DNA of 64,000 nucleotides from Actinomyces trachealis (GTDB lineage: Bacteria; Actinomycetota; Actinomycetes; Actinomycetales; Actinomycetaceae). The position numbers were made by a program, and so were the translations under genes. Positions 24,676 through 31,508 of this stretch are shown here, in pieces (within the stretch, counting starts at the first letter, position 1; each line of letters begins with the position of its first letter). The notes under the pieces were generated by a model that was given only the letters and a program-made list of their open reading frames with translations, had not been told where the DNA came from and searched no databases. The stretch is taken from contig NZ_CP065027.1 of NCBI RefSeq assembly GCF_015711475.1, positions 2,462,251-2,526,250 on the forward strand, given 5' to 3'.

Positions 24676-27397
24676 ATTCCTGCTCCCTCCTGGAGACCTC
24701 CCAGTCGGCCAGGCGCAGCACCGTCTCCGCGAGCGCCAGGGTGTAGGGGCCGTAACGGTCGTTCAGTTGCCAGAAGGCGCTCATGGCCTGCGCCCACTGG
24801 GGGGCCTGCGGGTCCTGGTACGGGGGCCGGTCCCGGTGCGCCCCCATAACCGGCCCAGGCCCCCGGTAGGCGCCGTGGTGGCTGAGGATCAGGTGCCGCA
24901 CCAGCGCGACGTCGTGAGCCTGGTGCTGCCCGCTCTCCTGGCCCTGGTCAAATAGTTCTGCGGAGGCGGCCTCGTGCCGCCACCCGGGCGGCACCCCGCA
25001 CAAGGAGGCGGCTCGTCGCCACAGCCTGGAGGGTAGCCTGGACTTGGCCAGGGCGGTGCCCGGCTGGGCACCGGGCCGCAGTGAGCCGTCTAGGCCTTCC
25101 TCAGCTGTGAGAGCTAGTTGGAAGGCTTCGCTACAGCGTTTCCCCGAGTCGTGCAAGACTCCCGCCAGCCTCAGGTCCGCGACCACAGGGCCCGGCAGTC
25201 CCAGGGCTCGTGCCCAACGCCCGGCCAGGTCCCCCACCGCCTGACCGTGGCTGTCCAGCTGCACCTGGCGTCCCTCCCGCTCCTCCACTGGCGGTGCCAG
25301 CTCCAGCAGCAGGCACGGGTGCGTGCTCAAAGAGCCGAGGACCTGGAACTCCAGCACCCAGCCTGTTGGCACCTGCAGGTCTTCAACCACCTCCTCCAGG
25401 AATGCCGTCGGGTCCTGGTGGCCGGTCTGCTCACCCTCTAGGTCCACCAGCAGCGCGGGCAGGCGACGCCGGTGCCGCCGCCAGCGCCGGACGCCGGGTA
25501 CCGCCTGCTGGCCCGCCAACGCTTGCGCAAGCGCTTTGTCGATCTCTGCCAGGTCTTTTCCAAGCAGCACTCGGCACCCCGACCAGTCCTGCTCAGCCCC
25601 GGGAACCCCCAGCGCCTTCCGGGCGCAGGCGGCGTCGATCACCATCACCGCGCCTGGCGCCAGCGCGGCCAGGGCGCTGCGATCCTCCAGGATCTGGGGG
25701 CTGTCACTATCGGGGGCGATCAGCACTACGGGTCCGTCCTTCAGTGCCGCGGACACTACCTCGCGCAGGGCGGCCATGGGCAGGGACCAGCCTTCTGCGG
25801 CACGGTCCGGTGGCCGCTTCTCCAAGTACTGGATCAGTGCTTGGGGTGCCTTGCGGGCCAGCTCAGCCAACTGCTCGCGCACGACGACGACGCCCTCGGC
25901 CCGACTATCTGCCAGCTCCCTGATCCAGGGGCCTACTGGCAGGTCGTTGCGTGAGCCGCAGGTGCGCACGTAGGCGCGCAAGACCGTGGGCGGGATCTGC
26001 ACCGGCACCTGCTGCGGCGGCCACAGAGCATCCTGGTCGGCAGCCTGCTGGATGAGCAGCACGGCCTCTCCAAGGGTCTGGGCCGTTGCCAACAGCTCGG
26101 CGACAGCCTGCGCCGTGCTGCCATAGACCGGGTCGACGGCATCGCTCGCGACGACGATGACGCTGCCGTCCGTCCGTGCCCCAACCCGGTTGACGCGCCC
26201 CAGACGCTGCACCATGGCGCTAGCCCCGCAAGACTCCGTGACCAGGTGTGTGAAGTCAAGGTCCGCCCCTACCTCCAGCGTTGAGGTGGTCACCACGGCC
26301 ACTGGCTGAGCCTGCGCCCGTTGTTCCGCACCGGTGCGATAAGGATCCAGGGCCTTGAGGGACTGGAGCCCCAGCCGGGCGGGCATGCCGCCGACGAACA
26401 GGAAGCAGCTGACGTCAGTGCCTTCGGCGGCCTTCTCCAGGGAGGCGAAGACCTGTTTGGCGAGCGTGACCGTGTTGCAGTAGATGACCAGGGACTCTCC
26501 CTGCGACAGGTCTGGCAGCAGGCCGACTGCCACCTGCCGGACCCGGTCCTTGGCTCTTGCCTTGGGGACCGTCACGACCTGGAGGGGCAACCCCTCCCGG
26601 GCCCGCCGTCTTGCTGCCAGGGCAGGGTCTGCCGCTTCCTCCTGGGGCCAGTTGAGGCGCAACGCTCCTGGCTCCTGCCCGGTGGTGGTGGCGGTCATCG
26701 CCATGACGCGCAACGGTGGCACGGCCTGCCCGAATCGGCTCTCTAGCAGTTGTTCCTGTGAGGCCAGCAGCTCCAGGGTGCTTCGGGCCTGGGTGGACAG
26801 GTGGGCCTCGTCAAGCACCCACCAGGAGTCCAGACCAGTCAGGGCGGCGTCTACCGGGCGGCGTGCGGCGGACAGACCATAGCCTCGGAACAGCAGCCGG
26901 GAGCAGGTCATGTCCAGGGTGCCGACCACGAAGGTCGGCTGCGCTGGGTTGCGGGTGTGCTCCGTGACGGCATCCTCCTCCAGCAGGCCTCCGCGCAAAC
27001 GGCGCACCGCCAGCACGTCACCTGTGCTTAGGTCTAGGGCCTGCCGCAAGCTGCTGATGAGCTGGACTAGGGGACCTTCTACGGCAGTGCTGAGCGCGGC
27101 CTGGACACGCCTGGCACACTCGTAGGTGTCATCCACGACCACGCGACGGTCGACCACCACGTGTAGGCGCAGGGCGACCTGGCGGGAGCGCCCTTCCTGT
27201 TGGGCCGCGGACGCATCCTGGGCCAGGGCGTACAGCCAGCCGACCAGCACCGCTTGGGTCTTGCCCATGCCTGTGGGTACGTCCATGACGCCGGGAAGGT
27301 CTCCGACGGCGAGCCTGCGCGCCAGCCGCTCCTGGTACTCCCTGGGACGGTGCCCAGTGAGTACCTGGAAGACCTCAGCGAAGGATGGCAGCACCAT
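24662..27397 (-). CDS. cas3: Cas3 helicase with C-terminal HD nuclease (type I-G/I-U arrangement)
   Basis: About 911 residues. Superfamily 2 helicase first: Walker A DVPTGMGKT near residue 46, DEAH at about 196-199, motif III MAMTATTTG, motif VI MVQRLGRVNRVG. The HD domain follows at about 745-870 (LAGVLHDSGKR, then LILSHHGAYRG). An HD domain after the helicase is the layout of type I-G/I-U Cas3; in I-E and I-F it comes first or differs. The start is either ATG at 27397, the GTG next to it (GGAG spaced five bases), or TTG at 27409. It is the first gene of the leftward cas operon. Confidence 0.9.
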   Translation of the reverse strand: MVLPSFAEVFQVLTGHRPREYQERLARRLAVGDLPGVMDVPTGMGKTQAVLVGWLYALAQDASAAQQEGRSRQVALRLHVVVDRRVVVDDTYECARRVQAALSTAVEGPLVQLISSLRQALDLSTGDVLAVRRLRGGLLEEDAVTEHTRNPAQPTFVVGTLDMTCSRLLFRGYGLSAARRPVDAALTGLDSWWVLDEAHLSTQARSTLELLASQEQLLESRFGQAVPPLRVMAMTATTTGQEPGALRLNWPQEEAADPALAARRRAREGLPLQVVTVPKARAKDRVRQVAVGLLPDLSQGESLVIYCNTVTLAKQVFASLEKAAEGTDVSCFLFVGGMPARLGLQSLKALDPYRTGAEQRAQAQPVAVVTTSTLEVGADLDFTHLVTESCGASAMVQRLGRVNRVGARTDGSVIVVASDAVDPVYGSTAQAVAELLATAQTLGEAVLLIQQAADQDALWPPQQVPVQIPPTVLRAYVRTCGSRNDLPVGPWIRELADSRAEGVVVVREQLAELARKAPQALIQYLEKRPPDRAAEGWSLPMAALREVVSAALKDGPVVLIAPDSDSPQILEDRSALAALAPGAVMVIDAACARKALGVPGAEQDWSGCRVLLGKDLAEIDKALAQALAGQQAVPGVRRWRRHRRRLPALLVDLEGEQTGHQDPTAFLEEVVEDLQVPTGWVLEFQVLGSLSTHPCLLLELAPPVEEREGRQVQLDSHGQAVGDLAGRWARALGLPGPVVADLRLAGVLHDSGKRCSEAFQLALTAEEGLDGSLRPGAQPGTALAKSRLPSRLWRRAASLCGVPPGWRHEAASAELFDQGQESGQHQAHDVALVRHLILSHHGAYRGPGPVMGAHRDRPPYQDPQAPQWAQAMSAFWQLNDRYGPYTLALAETVLRLADWEVSRREQEYEPE

Positions 27398-27420
27398 TGC
27401 TCCAATCAATAATATCTAAC

Positions 27421-27508
27421 AAGTTACCCCCGATCACTCGGGGCGAGGAAACCATCTAGATCGGCTAGATATCAAACAATCCTCTACCTCCGTCACCACG
27501 GAGCAGTC
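27421..27508 (-). CRISPR. Two-unit CRISPR-like mini-array in the cas3 leader
   Basis: Two repeat-like units, 27421-27448 and 27481-27508, are separated by 32 bases. Unit 27481 keeps the first eight repeat bases CCTCTACC (the crRNA handle complement) and matches 16 of 28 positions; unit 27421 matches 15 of 28. In both, all six stem pairs of the true repeat are kept at the same positions: CTCCGT/ACGGAG and CCCCGA/TCGGGG replace CCCCAC/GTGGGG, with four-base loops. The changes are compensatory. On the minus strand the order is hairpin, handle, pseudo-spacer (5' ATTGTTTGATATC...), second hairpin, then the cas3 start 11-23 bases on. This resembles the CreR/CreA mini-CRISPRs that guide repression of cas genes. 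Function is inferred. Confidence 0.75.
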
Positions 27509-27685
27509 ACCATCAAGATATCAGCCTGCCTACCGGCACGCTAGAGCAAACAAACTCTTTGGACGAAACAGAGCAATCTTCGGTGGCCAGAAGGCTCACA
27601 AGACAGCGACCAGAAGGATTGAACCCTTGACCGCCCTCGTCCACAACCCACCTACAGAGTCGGCCAGCCCCGTAGCATTTCCCAC

Positions 27686-28972
27686 ATGCAGCCCTACACA
27701 CCCCGCCTGGTGGACGACCAGTTGAAGGCTCTCCTGCAAGGGCTGCCTGCAGTAAACGTGGAAGGTGCCCGCGGCGTAGGCAAGACCCGCACCGCCAGGG
27801 AGCAGGCAGCCACCTTCCTGCCCTTGGACGATCCTGACGAGCGCCAGCAGGCTGCTGCCCTGGGCAAGCAGCTCCTCACCAGGGCCCAGACCCCGCTCCT
27901 GCTGGACGAGTGGCAGCGGATGCCGGAGGTGTGGGACCGGGTACGGCGCGCCGTGGACCAGGACCCCACCCCAGGTCGCTTCATCCTGACCGGCTCCGCC
28001 ACGCCCACACAGGCTCCGGTACACACAGGCGCCGGGCGCATCGTCAACCTGCGGATGCGCCCCATGAGCCTGGTGGAGCGCGGCCTGGACACCCCCTCCG
28101 TGAGCCTGCGATCCCTGCTGGACGGGGGTGGCAGCACCGTCGTCGAGGGAAGCACCAGAGCCAGCCTGGACGACTACGTGCAGGAGATCATCTGCTCCGG
28201 GTTCCCCGGTATCCGCAGCCTTCCGCCAGCGGCGCGCAACGCCCAACTGGATACCTACGTGGAGCAAACCTCCAGGCATGACATCGACGGCGTATCCGGC
28301 CGCAGGGTGCGCTCCCTGCAGGACTGGATCCGGGCCTATGCGGCCGCGGTGTCGTCTACAGCCACCTTTGCCAAGATCACGCAGCTGGTCTCACAGTCCC
28401 GGGGGGTGAGCCTGGCCAGCGCCACTGCCCGCTCCTACCGGGACACCTTGGAGAGCCTGTGGGTGCTGGACCCGGTACGCGGCTGGAGCCCCAGCGACAA
28501 CGACTTCTCCCGCCTGACGACCTCGGACAAGCACCACCTGTGCGACCCGGCCTTAGCCGCCCGCCTGCTGGGCCTCGGGGCCGCTGGCATTCTGGGTATC
28601 GGACACCCCACGGTCAGCAAGCCAGGTGACGCCCCGCGCCGGTCCCGCATGCTGGGGCCCCTGTTCGAGTCACTGGTGACCCAGAGTGTCCAGGTGTACG
28701 CCTCCCTGTGTGATGCCCAGGTGCGTCACCTGCGCACCAAGGCTGGCCTGCAGGAGGTTGACCTGATCGTGGAAGGGCCGGAGCGCCGCATCGTGGCGAT
28801 CGAGGTGAAGGCCACTGCCACGCCACGGCCAGGAGACACCAGGAACCTGCTGTGGCTGCGGGAACGCCTAGGGAACCGTCTGGCTGACGCCGTCGTGGTG
28901 ACCACTGGCCAGCACGCCTACCGCGACGAGGACGGGGTGGCTGTCGTCCCCGCCTCGCTGCTGGGCCCCTGA
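27686..28972 (+). CDS. AAA ATPase with C-terminal DUF4143 domain
   Basis: 428 residues. N-terminal ATPase: Walker A VEGARGVGKTRTA near residues 25-37, Walker B LLLDEWQRMP, sensor ILTGSAT. The C-terminal half is the DUF4143 domain with the nuclease-like segment LFESLVTQSV ... HLRTKAGLQEVDLIVEG ... VAIEVKAT, the ExK pattern of a PD-(D/E)XK fold. Family members are common in actinobacteria and their role is not settled. It is divergent from the cas operon across 276-290 bases and might share regulation with it. The ATG at 27686 has a poor ribosome-binding site. Confidence 0.85.
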   Translation: MQPYTPRLVDDQLKALLQGLPAVNVEGARGVGKTRTAREQAATFLPLDDPDERQQAAALGKQLLTRAQTPLLLDEWQRMPEVWDRVRRAVDQDPTPGRFILTGSATPTQAPVHTGAGRIVNLRMRPMSLVERGLDTPSVSLRSLLDGGGSTVVEGSTRASLDDYVQEIICSGFPGIRSLPPAARNAQLDTYVEQTSRHDIDGVSGRRVRSLQDWIRAYAAAVSSTATFAKITQLVSQSRGVSLASATARSYRDTLESLWVLDPVRGWSPSDNDFSRLTTSDKHHLCDPALAARLLGLGAAGILGIGHPTVSKPGDAPRRSRMLGPLFESLVTQSVQVYASLCDAQVRHLRTKAGLQEVDLIVEGPERRIVAIEVKATATPRPGDTRNLLWLRERLGNRLADAVVVTTGQHAYRDEDGVAVVPASLLGP

Positions 28973-29043
28973 GCCCGCCCGGACACCGGAGGTACCCGGC
29001 GGTGTGGCGGACCGCTGCCGGGGTCGGGAGTCATGAGCGCGAC

Positions 29044-29119
29044 GGCGTGCCGTCCGCTACTGTGCCACGGTGCGCACGGTAGCGGACGGCACGCCCTAGG
29101 CGTCGCACGATGGGACGCC
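29044..29119. terminator. Pair of strong hairpins between convergent genes
   Basis: A 52-base near-perfect inverted repeat (29044-29095) has 17 paired bases from GGCGTGCCGTCCGCTAC and its complement, then a wobble and GTGC/GCAC, around an eight-base loop. A second hairpin, GGCGTC/GACGCC, lies at 29099-29119. They are between the DUF4143 ATPase (ends 28972) and the 5'-nucleotidase (ends 29171), which converge, so a two-way terminator is likely although no T-run is seen. Nothing else is evident in 28973-29170. Confidence 0.65.
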
Positions 29120-29170
29120 CGCGCGGTTCACGGGAGGCAGCTGCTCACGCGGAGCGGCGCCCTCCCTTTC

Positions 29171-31447
29171 TCATACGCGCTCACGGGCGATCATTCCTGC
29201 GCCCATAAGCGCAAGTAGGATCGCCGCACCGGCGAGCAGATCGGTGGGGGCTCCGGTGTTGGCGAGCTTCGTCCCCTTGCTGGGCTGCGCCTGCGGCGCC
29301 TTCTGCTCAGGCTGGGAGGACGCCGACTGGGAAGCCGTCGGCTGCGGGGCCGCCGACTGGGAGGGCGTCGGCTGCGGGGCCGGTGCGACCGCCGGGCAGA
29401 TCACCGGGACGCTCAGCTTCTGGCTCGCAGTTACGACCTCCGCGAAATCCGTGGCGACGGAGATGGGGACATTCACGACCTCGCCCTCGGGCAGGCCCGC
29501 GCAGCGCGCCCCCGCCGTGGCCGTGATCTCGACGCTCGCCCGGCCTGCGCCGTCGGTCGTGATGACGGCTGCCTCATCGGAGGCGTGCTCGTCGAGGAGG
29601 GAGTTGTCCACCGGCGCACTCGCCTTCATCCCGTCGAGGCTGAGAGTGACGTTCTGCGTGATCGAGGGGCCTTCGGAGAAGGACAGGCCGCGCAGGTGGA
29701 TCGTCGTCTTCGTCCCCTCGGCGACGGGCTGGCTCGGCAGGCTCAGGCCGATCGCAGACTTGGCGGCGCGGGGCGCCGCACCCGAATGGGCGGCGAGGAA
29801 CTCGTTGAACTTATCGCGGTCGAGATTGCCGTTCGTCTTCGCGGGCCCACCCGCGGTGAGGGCGTCGAAGGAGTCTCCGCCGGAGAGGAGGAAGGTCACC
29901 GAGCCAACTGTGTAGGTCTTCGCCGGGTCGAGGGGTTCATCATTGACCATGACGGAGGTGATGCGCTCGCCGTAGGGCTTGGTCGGATCGTAGGTGTAGC
30001 GCACGTTCGAGGAGATCCCGAGCTTGAGCAGGGGCCGGGAGTTCTGCGAGTTAAGGTCGGTCTTCCACTGCTGTTCGAGGGCCCGCTTGAAGTCGGCGCC
30101 GGTGATGGTCACGTAGCCGAGCTCGTTGGAGAAGGGCATGACGGAATAGGACTGGGCGTAGGTGATGGTCCCGTCCTCGTTCGGGATGAGGTCGTCGCGC
30201 AGGCCGCCAGCGTTGATGATGCCGATGTCGACGGGCTTACCCTCGACAAGGACCGTCTCCCTCATGGCGTCGGCAACGAAGTCGCCGAGGCTCGATTCGA
30301 TCCCGCGGTTCGACCCGGGGTCGGTCGCCCCTGCGGGGGTCGTGAAGACGCCGCGTTTGAAGGACTGGGTGTATCCGGTGCCGACGACGGTCTTGCCGGC
30401 CTCCTGGGAGTCGGCGACCGCCTGGTCAACGACCGCCTGGGTCGCGGGGTCGGCACCGCATTTGGCGACGGTGGCCGCGGGGATGAGCTGCGTGTCAGCG
30501 GAGACGACCTTGTGCGCAGCCTTGTCGTAGGAGATGCGAATCAGGCCGAGGTTGTCGGTGTAGGAGCCGGAGGCAACTCCCGCGAGGAGTGGGTTCTTTG
30601 AGTCGAGCTTCTCGGCGGAGTCGACGTGGTCGAACTCGTAGGGCACGTGGGTGTCCCCGCCCATGATGCCGTCAACGTGCTCGGAAACCTTCGGGTAGTT
30701 GTTCTTTACGTCGTCGTCGAGCATCGCGATGACGATCTGCGCCTCGCCCTTATCCTTGATGGACTTGGCGAGGGAGTCGATCTTCGCGAGGGGGTCGGTG
30801 AAGGTCAGGCCCGTTGTCGTGCCGGGGCTGAGCTTGTAGGGCACGTCCTCGGCGATCGCGCCGATGAAGGCGACCTTCACTCCCGATGGGGAGTTCCAGA
30901 TCTTATAGTCGCCGAGGTAGGGGGTCTGTGCCCCTCCCTTCGTCCAGGAGCCCATGCCCTCGATGTTCGCTCCGAGGTAGGGGAATCCAACCTGGACGAA
31001 CTCATCGGGCTTCGAGCCGTCGACGCGCTGTTTGAAGACCTCCTGGCCCATGTCGAGCTCATGGTTGCCGATGGTGGAGGCGAGAGGCGCGAGGGTGTTG
31101 AGGGCCGCGATGGTCGGGTTGTCCTTCAGCGAGCCCGAGGTGTAGGGGGAGGCTCCGATGTTGTCTCCAAGGAGGGTGAAGGAGGAGTTTGGGTTCGCGG
31201 CCCTGGCCTCCTTGAGGTAGCAGTTCATCGCGGGCAGGCCCGCTTCCCTGACGACCCCCTTCTTCGCGACCTGTTCGATGTGACCGTGCACGTCGGTGAG
31301 GTTGTACAGGTCGAGGGTGACAAGGGAGGATTCGGCTGCTTGAAGGGGTTCCTTGCCGCTCGGCTCGGCAAAAGCGGCTGTGGGGGCGAGGAGCAGGGCG
31401 AAGGCGGCTCCCACGCCGAGCAGTGCTCTTCGTGTTGTCATACTCAT
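29171..31447 (-). CDS. Secreted, cell-wall-anchored 5'-nucleotidase (UshA/YfkN-like)
   Basis: 758 residues with a signal peptide (TTRRALLGVGAAFALLLAPT...AFA), a calcineurin-type metallophosphatase domain (NLTDVHGHIE, GDNIGAS, IGNHELD, MGGDTH) and a 5'-nucleotidase C-terminal domain (NAGGLRDDL, GGDSFDAL). It ends with an Ig-like stretch, a Pro/Gln/Ser-rich linker and a sorting signal LANTG, hydrophobic helix and RERV. It should hydrolyse nucleotides outside the cell and be fixed to the wall by sortase. The ATG at 31447 has GGAG six bases upstream. It lies 61 bases after the DNase gene; together they could release and dephosphorylate extracellular nucleic acid. Confidence 0.9.
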   Translation of the reverse strand: MSMTTRRALLGVGAAFALLLAPTAAFAEPSGKEPLQAAESSLVTLDLYNLTDVHGHIEQVAKKGVVREAGLPAMNCYLKEARAANPNSSFTLLGDNIGASPYTSGSLKDNPTIAALNTLAPLASTIGNHELDMGQEVFKQRVDGSKPDEFVQVGFPYLGANIEGMGSWTKGGAQTPYLGDYKIWNSPSGVKVAFIGAIAEDVPYKLSPGTTTGLTFTDPLAKIDSLAKSIKDKGEAQIVIAMLDDDVKNNYPKVSEHVDGIMGGDTHVPYEFDHVDSAEKLDSKNPLLAGVASGSYTDNLGLIRISYDKAAHKVVSADTQLIPAATVAKCGADPATQAVVDQAVADSQEAGKTVVGTGYTQSFKRGVFTTPAGATDPGSNRGIESSLGDFVADAMRETVLVEGKPVDIGIINAGGLRDDLIPNEDGTITYAQSYSVMPFSNELGYVTITGADFKRALEQQWKTDLNSQNSRPLLKLGISSNVRYTYDPTKPYGERITSVMVNDEPLDPAKTYTVGSVTFLLSGGDSFDALTAGGPAKTNGNLDRDKFNEFLAAHSGAAPRAAKSAIGLSLPSQPVAEGTKTTIHLRGLSFSEGPSITQNVTLSLDGMKASAPVDNSLLDEHASDEAAVITTDGAGRASVEITATAGARCAGLPEGEVVNVPISVATDFAEVVTASQKLSVPVICPAVAPAPQPTPSQSAAPQPTASQSASSQPEQKAPQAQPSKGTKLANTGAPTDLLAGAAILLALMGAGMIARERV

Positions 31448-31508
31448 TGGTTCTCCGGTTCTTTCGAGGAAGCCGCGGATGCGGCGGTGCGGATGAGGCG
31501 AGAAGGGT

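Noticed and set aside
28128..28409. Frames inside the DUF4143 ATPase gene
   Set aside because: Shadow frames with no motifs.
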